Positions 53,549-64,000 of a stretch of DNA of 64,000 nucleotides are shown here, piece by piece. Under the pieces are notes generated by a model that was not told where the DNA came from, ran no database searches, and worked only from the letters and a program-made list of their open reading frames with translations. Source of the DNA: Mercenaria mercenaria (lineage: Eukaryota; Mollusca; Bivalvia; Venerida; Veneridae). The position numbers and the translations under genes are program-made. The stretch is from contig NC_069361.1 of the NCBI RefSeq assembly GCF_021730395.1, forward strand, positions 56,644,501 to 56,708,500, given 5' to 3'. Position 1 is the first letter of the stretch. The number at the start of each line of letters is the position of its first letter.

Positions 53549-53700
53549 GTACTGCTTTTACTTAAATTACAAAAGATCCTCCAAGCCTGCTGTAATACAA
53601 TGTATATTCTCTTTCAAATTCTAAACATTTTACATCGATGTTACGGCTGGTTAGTACGGTGGTATGTTTTGGAAACAAACACATTTCTAAAATTAAATTA

Positions 53701-53928
53701 TCTCGAGCGCTCGACTTATTATGTCGTGCGCTCGAGATAAAAGGCCATGCACTCGAGATAAGATTTGAGCAATCAAAATAAGATGTGGAACGCTCAAGAT
53801 AAGATGTCAAATAATCGAAATAAAATGTCGTGCGCACGAGAAGAGATGTCGTGCGCTCAATATAAGATGTCGTGCTATCGAAATAAATTTTCGTGCTTTC
53901 GAGGTAATATGTCGAGCGGTCGAGATAC
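53701..53928 (+). repeat. 21-bp minisatellite in unit 3
   Basis: Ten consecutive 21-bp copies (one of 20 bp) of ATGTCGTGCGCTCGAGATAAG, preceded by TTATCTCGAGCGCTCGACTT, an inverted copy that makes the left edge a short palindrome. Confidence 0.82.
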
Positions 53929-54477
53929 ATTAATCTTTAACCGAAATGGTTATGATGGTTCTAGGTCGATCACCTTGATTTCTCTTCTAGAAATGGATAT
54001 AAAACAAGTCACGCCCAATAGCGAACTTGCTTTTGTACAAATTAAAAATGTGTGAACTGTCTTAGTTAACTGTTCCCATTACATATTGTTTTGCCAAGAG
54101 GTTTGTAGAGAAGAAGCTATGTTCAAGTGCCTATCTACATGGCTTTAACAAATTTCACCGTATTAACCACTGCGGTTAAATAGCTATAGAATAATATCTG
54201 CCGAATTATTATGTTTGAAATTGCTGGTTCAATTTTAGAATACATATTTATATGCTCTGTGTCCCTCTACCCTACTTGTTAACGACACGCTGATAGTTTG
54301 AAAAACCGTAGCTTAAATGTTTCGTATACGTAGTTAAAAACAATGTATCGCAACTGCTCACTCTAACCGATTTTTTAAAAGATATTTGCCATGAATTGTT
54401 TCAACAGGTGTCTTCATATCTGTTTGAGCTGCGAAGTGTCCAGTTAAGGACCATCATATTCCTTTTGTTTAATGATC

Positions 54478-54605
54478 TTATTATCTCGAGCGCATCGCAT
54501 ATCATCTCAAATGCTCAACATCTTACCTCGAGCGTACGACATCTTATTCCGAGCGCACGACATTTTACTTCGAGCGTACGACATATTATATCGAGCGCTT
54601 GAGAA
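54478..54605 (-). repeat. Inverted 21-bp minisatellite
   Basis: Six copies of the same motif on the minus strand (plus strand reads CTTACCTCGAGCGTACGACA and so on), about 550 bp past the unit-3 array. Not followed by the rest of the unit. Confidence 0.72.
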
Positions 54606-55289
54606 TATTTATCCGGCAAATATAGGAAATTATTTTCAATCACACACCTCTCGACTGTACTTAATTCAAATGCTTGCTTTAAATATTATCCCGTGTAAAC
54701 GTATCAGAGACTAGTAAAGCCTTTGTTGAACAGAGCTACTTTTATAATTATTCTAGGATGCGAGGTCATTAAACTAAAATGAATGGATTTTGCTAGGAAT
54801 ATTCATGACAAATATGGTATCTATGGCTAGCTTTTTTCCATAAAGGTTTCTGTTTTGTAGATTAAAAGCTACAGTCGTATGCCAACAACCTTAACACACA
54901 GCCATCTCCCTATATACAGCCGTCCCGCAATATGCTTACTCGCTTATTCATACTTTTTACTCTCTTTAGAATTATGCGTTATAGAAAAGAAGCATCCGAT
55001 TATGCCTAGACCACGTGAATATATAAAATCAAATGGTTTACTTTGAGGATACCGAGAAGTGTTAACCGGTATGTTTTATTAATTTCCTCATAAATGGTTG
55101 TTACTCCGATATCGTACTTAAAATAATTCGTACAAAAGTTGTGTGGCCGTTACCGATGTTTTAAAAGATATATGTGTCCTGTTTATAATAAAGAGAAATA
55201 AAGATTATTTAATTTATTAAAACATTGAGTAGATGCGTTCGATAGTGTTGTCGAATTGTGTGCCCAGGTTCCAAGACACCCAGAATGAT

Positions 55290-55512
55290 AAATAAAATAT
55301 GTACCAGAATCTTAGAGTCATCATCTATAAAAGCGATACATTGAGTCTTTGTGAAATGTTATTATGCATGAATTGCAATATTACACGTTTGTTTGTGTGT
55401 ATTGACGTCTGCAGAAGCCCTTTCGATATACTGCTGCCTTGGTCTCCAACAATCCCTGGAGATTCTGCAGACGTTAATCGACCTTCGGCCCCGGTCACAA
55501 TTACTCGAGCTT
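55290..55512 (-). pseudogene. Diverged copy of the 44.3-kb open frame
   Basis: After a CTACAG acceptor-like site the frame reads EARVIVTGAEGRLTSAESPG and SISKGLLQTSIHTNKR. SKGLLQ.(x)IH.. and a later FIDDD block match SQGLLQPLIHKK and FIYDD of the 44-kb frame, at both DNA and protein level, but a stop and a frame change separate the blocks here. The upstream half has no counterpart at 44 kb. Confidence 0.3.
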
Positions 55513-57264
55513 CTGTAGATAAACACAAAGTATTTTTTTCTTACTCCTATTTCTCATAAACTCATATAAGTATATAGCTTTTTTCTAATATACAAAAAGC
55601 AAGCAACTCTAAAATGTTATAAATTGAATGGCTACATCAAAAAGTACGACCATATAGATACTCTGACTTCTGCCACTCTGAAAAACTATTTACTTGAAAT
55701 ATGTGTCTGGTTCTTATCGGAAGTCATTAAGTTAGTCTTCAAATTCGATTTTACCAAGAATGTTTTATGGACGGATACTGCTTTTTAACAATTTTTAGAA
55801 CATTTGCGTAATGGATTGGTAAAGACTATAAGGAAAGACTATATAGTCTGCTCTGGCTTTTAGCAATTATTTCTGATATTTCATGCATCAGAAATAGTGT
55901 GCTTTATGTCGAGTGCCGTAACAGTTTCATGTCGCCGTGAACGATTAACATTTAAACAGAAACATCTACCATTTCACGTATTTTAGCAACTGGTGCTATT
56001 TAGTACACTGCTTACTGAGCAACATATCTAAAGTTTTGGTCTTTTAAATGAAAATTTAACAATTCAGTAGCTATGATTTTCAAACTTTGCCAACTCGCTC
56101 TCAGAAGGAAGATCCTATCAGGCATGCAAACGATTCTTTAAAAACGAGAAGAATTAATGGAAATTAAAGCACGATAAATGCATGTTTTATTATAAGTCTA
56201 AAATTTATATTTGTAAAATATACAGTTATTGCCTTTAAGGTAGTTCAGAACGTTTCATAAACCGGATGTAATGGCGTAACGTCTCGTTATGCGGAAATGA
56301 AAGTCGCTTTATGAATTAATGGTAACCCGTGAGTAAATTTTTGAAACTGCAACGTTACTATCTTTCTGAAAACAAAGTATGATATTGAAACATTTGACAC
56401 GTTAAATAATTCCAAGCAATGTATTAAAACCAGCGTATAATGAGCATATCTCTTTAATTCTTGCAAATATTTAAAAAAAAAAAAAAAAGACAAGAAAAAA
56501 AACAAGCATACTGACAACAAGCACACTGACCTTTATATTTTATTTCACCAATTTATAGACCATATCTTTATTTACGACTGTGAGAAGTTTCAGTATAGCG
56601 AAAATGTTAAAAAAAATGTGATTTTCCCATTGACGCCTATTATGAAAACCTTTGTGACGTCCTTATTTTTCAAATCAGTCTGGCAAAACGTCAAGCACAC
56701 GAGCATATTGTTTTATTTACCGAATATTCTTTGTTTATTCTAAAGTTTTGAAAAATTCAGGGTTTAGTTGAATTCTACATTGTAGAAGACATTTTGATCT
56801 GAACGTGCAGAGCTGCTCAAGTGAGGTCGTCATACCAACCGTATATTAAAGGCAGTTATATATCTAAGCAAAACAACCCGAATTTGAAAAGAAAAATGTA
56901 GAAAAATTTTCAGAGGCAGTACAAAGTGGGGATATTTTTCATCAATTTTCTGTAATTGCTTATGATCAAGATGCGTGCGTTTAGTAAACGGACACTTGTT
57001 TTTAATTTCTTTTCTCGAACAAGAAACTTTATTTTTTTAAACTGTTTCTAATCCATCCAGAGCTTCAAAGTTGTCACAAGGATATAAGCATTTAACATGA
57101 ATATGAAAATGTCAAAGAATAATTTAATTGTTATGTTATTGTAAAGACTATCACAACCACAAAATATCAAATCCTATTAAACTGATCTTTAAAGTTTCAT
57201 TACTTAGCTTTTGTTGCTTAATTACAAAAAAATCAGTATCTCCTGACTGCATAGATTTCGTTTT

Positions 57265-60200
57265 CTACGTTTTTCATTAATTTTATCGGGAGAAAATGTG
57301 AAAGATCCCGTCGATATGAACGAAAACTAATTTGTGAGCACTTAAAAGCTTGTATACATTTTATCTAATTGAACACAAATTGCGCGTTTTTTGAGAAGAT
57401 CGAGATTAAAATTAATCAGTTAACAGAACTTAATTAAGATTAGAACTGCCGCTGTATATACCTTCCGACCGCCTTGACAACGACTACATATCTTAAAACA
57501 AGAGGACCATGATGGTCCTGAACCGCTCACCTGTCCCCACGTGACCCAGTTTTGAACTGAGTATGACGTCGTTTTTTCTATTATTTGACATAGTGACCTA
57601 GTTTTTGAGCTTATGCGACCCAGTTTTACACTTGACCTAGATATCATCAAGATAAAAATTCTGACCAATTTTCATGAAGATCCATTGAAAAATATGGCCT
57701 CTTGAGAGGTCAAAAGATTTTTCTATTATTTGACCTAATGACCTAGTTTTTGAAAGCACGTGACCCATTTTGAACTTGACCTAGATATCATCAAGGTGAA
57801 CATTCTCACCAATTTTCATGAAGATCTCATGAAAAATATGGCCTCTAGAGAGGTCACAAGGTTTTTCTATTATTTGACCCAATGACCTAGTTTTTGACCG
57901 CACGTAACCCTGTTTCGAACTTTACTTATTAACAATCAGCCTAATTTTCATGGAGATCTATTGAAAAATATGGCCTCTAGAGAGGTCAAAAATGTTTTTC
58001 TATTTTTAGATCTACTGACCTAGTTTTTGACCGCAGTTGACCCAGTTTCAAACTTGATATAGATATCATCAAGATGAACATTCTAACTAATTTTCATGAA
58101 GATCGCATGAAAAATATGGCCTCTAGAGAGGTCACAAGGTTTTTCTATTATTTGACCAAGTGACCTAGTTTTTGACCGCACTTGACCAAGTTTCAAACTT
58201 AACCTAGATATCATCAAGGTAAATATTTAGTCCAATTTTCATGAAGATCAATTGAAAAATATGGCCTCTAGAGAGGTCAAAATGTTTTTCTATTTTTAGA
58301 TCTACTGACCTAGTTTTTAACCGCAGTTAACCCAGTTTCAAACTTGACCGAGATTTAATCAAGATAAACATTCAGACTAACTTTCATATAGATCCCATGA
58401 AAAATATGGCCTCTAGAGAGGTCACAATGTTTTTTTATTATTTAACCTACTGACCTAGTTTTTGACAGCACGTAAACCAGTTTCAAATATGACCTAGATA
58501 TCATCAAGTAAACATTTTGACGAAATTTCATAAAGATTCATTGAAAAGTATGGCCTCTAGGGAGGTCACAAAGTTTTTCTATTTTTAGACCTACTGACCT
58601 AGTTTTGAAAAGCACGTGACCCAGTTTCAAACTTGACCTAGATATTATCAAGATGAACATTCAGACCAACTTTCATATATATATCCCATGAAAAATATGG
58701 CCTCTAGAGAGGTCACAAGGTTTTTATATTATTTGACCTACTGACCTAGTTTCTGAAAGCACGTGATCCAGTTTCAAACTTGACTTAGATATCACCAAGG
58801 TGAACATTCAGACTAACTTTCATGAAGATTCATTAAAAGTATGGCCTCTAGAGAGGTCACAAGGTTTTTCTATTTTTAGACCTACTGACCTATTTTTTGA
58901 TTTCACATGACCCAGTTTCGATCTTGACTTAGATATCATCAAGATAAACATCCTGACCAATTTTCATAAAGATCCCATGAAAAATGTGACCTCTAGAATG
59001 GTCACAAGCAAAAGTTTACGCACGGACACACGGACGGACGACGGACGCCGCGCGATCACAAAAGCTCACCTTGTCACTTTGTGACATGTGAGCTAAAAAC
59101 ACAAAAGAAATAACTGTTAAGCCAAGTAAAAAGACTAGGAATAAGTTAAAGAAACAACGTCGTAATTGCTAATAATATAAACCACGTTCAAACATGTCAA
59201 ATCATATACTATCATACTTTTATACTACATATATATATGGTGGTTATAAAACAAATTTCAACCTTCAGTACATAAAATGGTTTATTGTGATTGGTTTTGT
59301 TTTTACTTATTGGTCAATATCCCTGATGCGCTAGCATTGCAACGTCGAGAGAAGACGGAATTGAGGAAGAGACTACAAAAAACAACCAACACTGAGTGGG
59401 ATGCTGGGGTGTTACTAAAACATTTCACGGTTGTATACTTTTGAAAACTCGAGCGCATTATACCATGGGTGGTAACTATTAAACTGCCTTACATCATGTT
59501 AGAGCAGCTAACGTTCTACTCATTTAGTTCCTTTTTTATTTCATATAAACAATTACATATTGAGACCTCATTTTCAGTAATTCAGAGCATTCCAATGACA
59601 ATTATAAAAAGCATATATAGCCAGTTATTATGATAACAAATTACCAAAAAGAGATGTTTGTTACATGCATTGTAGAAGAAAAATAATATGTTTTTAAAAA
59701 CAACACCTGTGATGCACTCATGAAAATTGCTGTTGAGATATATAGCGTATGTAGACATTTATCCAATGAATAAAACTAAAATCTGGGAATTCACAATGAA
59801 AGTGACTTGGCCAAAAATAGAACTTCCACATCCTATACAATATTTTTTCAACAACGTGGAACTACATTGTGGACTACATCACATAAACACTGAGCAGTCT
59901 CTTCCCCCTATCTGGTGCAAATAGTCTTGCGGCCGTTTTCATGCATTTACAAATCCTCATGCTTCAGACATTATTAGACACGCATATTTGTTTTGAACTA
60001 AGAAAATGTAAATATCTAGAGCAATTCTTATTAAGTTACATCATGCTAAAATTACCAGATTTGTGCTACCGTTCTCATGCATCTATATGTTTTTTTGTTT
60101 CTGTTTCGTAGCAACTTATACCTACAGAGGACTTGATGATTTAGAAATAATCCTGTTACAGCCGGAGGCACGAGGTTCTAAGCCGAGGCTGCATACCGAA

Positions 60201-61120
60201 GACAGTTTCTACTTGATGGCTGCATACAAACTTGCAATGTTACCAATCACCGTGATCATGTAGCATCAGATGTCGTTGGCATTTGTTATTGATCTTCTTT
60301 ATTTTATTCCGCACATTGATATGGAATATAAAGCGAGTGATTTAAATAAATTTTTGCTGAGAATTTGCATGAATTACTGGCATTTATTCAATACTTTAAG
60401 GAGATGCAAGTCTAATGTATAGAATTCTTAATCATAAAAAGGTTGAATGATCTGAATAACAAAGTTCAAAGTTCAGATTTTATAGCAATTTTTGGCAAAA
60501 CCTTGCTTTTGGCAATACATACAAAAAACAATTTATAAATCATTTGAAATTTGACATAATACACATCACGTATATTAAAAAAAAATCAAAACTAATGTAA
60601 TATTACGATTCTAAAATACACGTACTGATGATGTTTGACGGACGCAACACATGAACAATAATTATACAAATATGATGCAGACATGTATATGCAGTCACGC
60701 AAATTTCCGATTAATATGAAATTCAAAATCCATTATCGTGTTGAATGCTATATTTGGTAATTATGCAGTCCGGTTACATAAATTCACGACATCGAACAGA
60801 AAATGAAAAGTTCTTACATTTAGTACGATACATTGTCTTTTATTTCATTTATCTTTATAATGTTTAAGAATAGGTAATATATCCCAATTGAATTCCTTAA
60901 ATATATGAACATACCATCGTTCTCGTTGATAGGGAAATGAAATCAATTTTATGTAAATTAACAAAGCCTTGTTTTAATTATGGGTGATACTCATTACATT
61001 CATTAAAATATTTCTTTGTTATTTTATAAATCAGAGCTGTTCATCTATGCGAAGGTGCTAGGTAAAAAACGGATGTGACAAGGACCAGATATAATCTTTT
61101 GTCGACGGTCATTATTCACA
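57265..61120 (+). repeat. Second copy of the collinear paralogous block
   Basis: Carries counterparts of 38.0, 42.1 and 45.1-45.8 kb in the same order over 3.9 kb, against 7.8 kb in the first copy. Length differences come from insertions and deletions, including the palindromic MITE in copy 1 and the 1.6-kb element in copy 2. Confidence 0.6.
57501..59095 (+). mobile_element. 1.6-kb element built of about ten 145-bp tandem units
   Basis: Begins near a GGACCATGATGGTCC palindrome and ends with TTGTCACTTTGTGACA hairpin then GTGAGCTAA. Between are about ten units of 130-158 bp, each with TGACCTAGTTTTTGA, TTTCAAACTTGACCTAGATA, AATTTTCATGAAGATC and CCTCTAGAGAGGTCAC, then a CGGACGG-rich end. The related DNA at 38.2 kb lacks it and continues straight across, so it is an insertion. 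A 3' hairpin followed by CTAA and central tandem repeats resembles non-autonomous Helitron/HINE-type elements; this class assignment is inference. Confidence 0.75.
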
Positions 61121-62740
61121 TGAAAATTATGTGCTCATTTACACAGAGGGGTTGTTTGGGCCGTCTTTTACCAATTTCAAGGATGTCATAGAACACGTTA
61201 GTGCAAAGATAATTTTCAGGAAAGGTTAGAACGGAAATATTCCATAAGTATGCTGACATCATCTTAATTTGCAATTCCGTCAGATTCAGACATGCGTACC
61301 CGTACAATATTGTAGTTTTCTTTTGCCTCTCGGTCCTTATAAATGCAAGAGGCTTGCTTTTCACCTGGTCCGACACAAAATCATCATTGACATTATGCTG
61401 GCGCAGGTTGCAATAATTGACATTTGAAGTTTCATTTCCTTTTTGTAATATTTTAGGCATGTATTTGTAACCGATATTTCTCAGCAGAATTCATTAATTG
61501 TATTTTAATGACTTTGCATCTTTAATATGATTGTGAAAGACGTTCATCCTATTGTTCAGGACTTCATTCATCTCTGATAATTCATCATGGAACCAACTTA
61601 AAGCAAACAATTGAATTAATTGCAGTCTAGAGACAGTCATGTTTGTGTGACAAATTATTCAAATACATTTTTGTAGAGTAATTTATCTGTTTCTTGCTCA
61701 TGAGGGGAAATCAATGATACAAAGGAAGTTTTAATCGTTACTTTGCATGAGAAAATCCGCCTTAGCATATGAGTAAACGCTTGGTCTAATACGTTCGTCA
61801 CAGTTAATTCATAAGTATAAAGGGAAAATAACTGAAAGGTCACCACTTTATTGTTTTTCATGTCAAGTTAGAAGTTGAGATCATGTACAAGCAGACACCT
61901 TACACAATATTTCAGATATATTTCAATTGCCCATTTTCATTTCCACAGTGAAAACTGTCAAGGAACACTTTAGATTAAAAACTGAATAAGTAAAAATAAA
62001 ATCAAATGAAGTTTGAACAATTATCTCGAGATACACTATTAAACAACCAAAGCGATAGTTATTTTTGTAACCTTTTACCATCTTTGTTCAACAATCAGGT
62101 GTCTGAAATGCACTTCCACGGGTTAAAACACCACTTAAATTATCATTTATACACATTATGTACCTTGTATAAATGAAACTGATTAACAATAAAAAAAATG
62201 ATATTCGCCCCAAAACTGATATACGTTTCAATGTAATGATAACTACCCCCCAAAAAACGGAATGCAAGTTTCAGTAAAATGATAATCGGCCCTAAACTGA
62301 TTGTAAGTTCAAGGTACATCACTTTTTTCATTGACGCTATTTGTGAGCAATCATGCAGGCAATAGGACTTTGTCTATTTCAAATTGTTCAAGTGACAATT
62401 ACAGAAACAAACAGAACACAGTATCAACTTAAAGGTAGGATGCCTCTTTTACATGCAGAGGCACAAAAATACCATACATAGCTTTTATGTTTACTTTTTT
62501 ATACTTTTCGACTTAAAATACTAATTACACGTAAAAGGTAAACAAAAATAACAAACTTAATTTTATTCGTATAAGTTTGAACAATGGCAAACATTGATCT
62601 AAATTCTGCACATTAGTACTACCGATAGTTGAATGTGAGCCATTACATAGTGCGTCCGTTTTCTTTAACAAATGAAAATTGAAACAATATTATAGTGTAT
62701 TACACTAGGTATTAGGGACCTTTTGCAACTTGAGTAAAAA
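61120..62740. other. No confident gene
   Basis: Minus frames of 114 codons (61460-61116) and 68 codons (61861-61655) show no known domain or splice partners. Otherwise AT-rich. Confidence 0.4.
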
Positions 62741-62743
62741 CAT

Positions 62744-62804
62744 GACCAGGACTCGCAATCTTCTGATTCGAAGTCAGACGCCTTATCCATTAGGCCACGC
62801 GGAC
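62744..62804 (-). pseudogene. tRNA-Arg(UCG) pseudogene with shared flank
   Basis: The minus strand keeps GTCCGCGTGGCCTAATGGAT, the anticodon arm with TCG and ATTGCGAGTCC, but the T loop and part of the T stem are deleted and the first acceptor bases are changed. The next 40 bases (TTTTACTCAAGTTGC, AAAAGGTCCCTAAT) match the 3' flank of the tRNA copies at 49-53 kb. It is therefore a dispersed, broken piece of the same unit. Confidence 0.75.
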
Positions 62805-62809
62805 ATTTG

Positions 62810-64000
62810 TTTTTAAAGGAAGCTAGAAATTTATTTATCATGTTATTATCACAAATAGATATATATTCAGCATGGAAGCAATATATTTTACGTGCCGTTG
62901 TATTATCTGTAACAATCACTATATACTGGTCCAAAGAGAAATCTCTATCACATCTATCAAAACCAGTTATGACATGCATTATCCAGTACAGCTTTTCGAA
63001 TTAAAAATCGTGCAAAGTATTTGCCAACTCTCTCATACAATTAAAAGCTGGTTTATCTCTTCCGGAATGCAAATCATTTGGACTAACCGTTATTTAGAGA
63101 AAGGTGTCAGTTAAGCAGTTCTTTATAGACACATTTATTATTAAGTAAGGGATGACCAATTACTTATTAAGAAAATATTATTTTTTATATCCTGACTGAT
63201 CATTGTTTGAGCGATAGATGTGTTCATTAGTATCAATTATATCTATGTACTCAAGTGCCACTGTTGCTAAATCATGAGTACGTTTCTACAATCTGTACAT
63301 ATACTAAATTATATAATTATAGATATGTATATTTATGTTTGTAAAAATATGTACAATGTGATGGCAAATACATGTGTATCACATGGTCTAAACATAGACG
63401 CTGACATTCACACTTCGACTTTCCTCAGTTATATGTGTACATGTATAAATATATTCCTGTCTGTCCGCCGAATGGTATTAATCTCCATATACGAAAATAT
63501 CTTAACCAGTCAAAGTCTTATGCCATAATCATTCAAGACAGATATGCAGATCTCTGCCGAGTATCTGAATTTGTTTTGCGGTTAGCATACAAATAAGCTA
63601 GCTCATTATCACCAGGCTTTACTTTTGAGGATCCTAGATATAACAAACTTTTTAAACATGGAAGGGGACTCGCCTGGTCTTATTTGTCTAAGACAGAAAC
63701 AGCATAACAATATGCGATTTCTGAATTATCTATGAGAATGACACCTATTGCAATATTTAGACGTTTTAGTCAGGCAGTGAAGGTTATTGCTTCAAATCAA
63801 ATGCAGTATTTAATTACAATTTAAGTTTAATTGAAAACCAATGCCAGTTTGAAAACCGGAAGCAGAAAAGGTCCTTTCTATGGCAAAATCATTTCGTGAA
63901 CATTATTTATCGATTGTCCTAAGCACGAGTACCTTATATACCGGTAAAAGCGTATTCCTATGGCCAGCTCGTTTCACTCAACACGGGGAATGCCGATCAT
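62810..64000. other. No feature seen
   Basis: AT-rich DNA to the end of the window; short frames only. Confidence 0.5.

Larger units (their letters stand above)
51260..54390 (+). repeat. Tandem unit 3 (tRNA-Arg, minisatellite, interrupted)
   Basis: Same unit split by a 1.75-kb insertion (51310-53061) shortly after its GATCAGATATGG marker. The remaining parts match unit 2 closely from ATATGCTTCAGGTTACCTG onward. Part of the AACCACTGCGG tail is shortened. Confidence 0.8.

Noticed and set aside
60063-60263. Plus-strand frame with an acceptor-like CTACAG
   Set aside because: Only one weak site, no homology, and it lies in a paralogous noncoding block without a counterpart frame.
61116-61460. 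114-codon minus-strand frame
   Set aside because: No recognisable family, no splice partners, and only modest length for AT-rich DNA. Worth a search but not supportable as a gene here.
1-64000. CRISPR arrays, operons or phage features
   Set aside because: The tandem arrays here are degenerate minisatellites without constant repeats and unique spacers, and the window is clearly animal nuclear DNA with spliced genes.

Overview
The window looks like nuclear DNA of a bivalve mollusc, possibly a venerid clam. This is inferred from AT-rich sequence, long introns, a clear metazoan neuroendocrine gene, APE-type LINEs, many foldback MITEs and a TGACCT-rich 145-bp tandem-repeat element of a kind I associate with clam genomes. 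No prokaryotic feature is present, and I recognise no LTR, retroviral or Polinton remnant.

The left half (5.2-36.6 kb, minus strand) is one complete host gene, proprotein convertase 2 (PCSK2). Thirteen coding exons join in frame with consensus splice sites and give about 659 residues: signal peptide, prodomain with two basic cleavage sites, subtilisin domain with an Asp/His/Ser triad and the PC2-specific oxyanion Asp, P domain and a short basic tail. Intron 1 is 20.4 kb. It carries an almost whole LINE in the opposite orientation (about 24.9-29.28 kb), a second degraded LINE fragment, a 21-bp minisatellite and several local duplications. Other introns hold foldback MITEs, a 31-base G tract and small tandem repeats.

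The right half (36.6-64 kb) has no confidently recognised protein gene. It contains: (i) two collinear diverged blocks (about 38.0-45.9 kb and 57.2-61.1 kb), the second interrupted by a 1.6-kb tandem-repeat element; (ii) a TGTCG-rich inverted-repeat region at 39.2-40.1 kb; (iii) a LINE 3' fragment with an RNase H domain next to a foldback MITE at 45.8-46.6 kb; (iv) three tandem copies of a roughly 1.45-kb unit carrying tRNA-Arg(UCG) and a 21-bp minisatellite (48.2-54.4 kb), one interrupted by a 1.75-kb insertion, plus a broken relative at 62.7 kb; (v) a pair of related open frames of unknown family at 44.3-44.6 and 55.3-55.5 kb.

The most unusual signal is a 66-nt hairpin module shared by two MITE families with different ends. 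Every stem difference between the families (8 of 8) is matched by a compensating change on the other arm, and the same two mismatches are kept in both.
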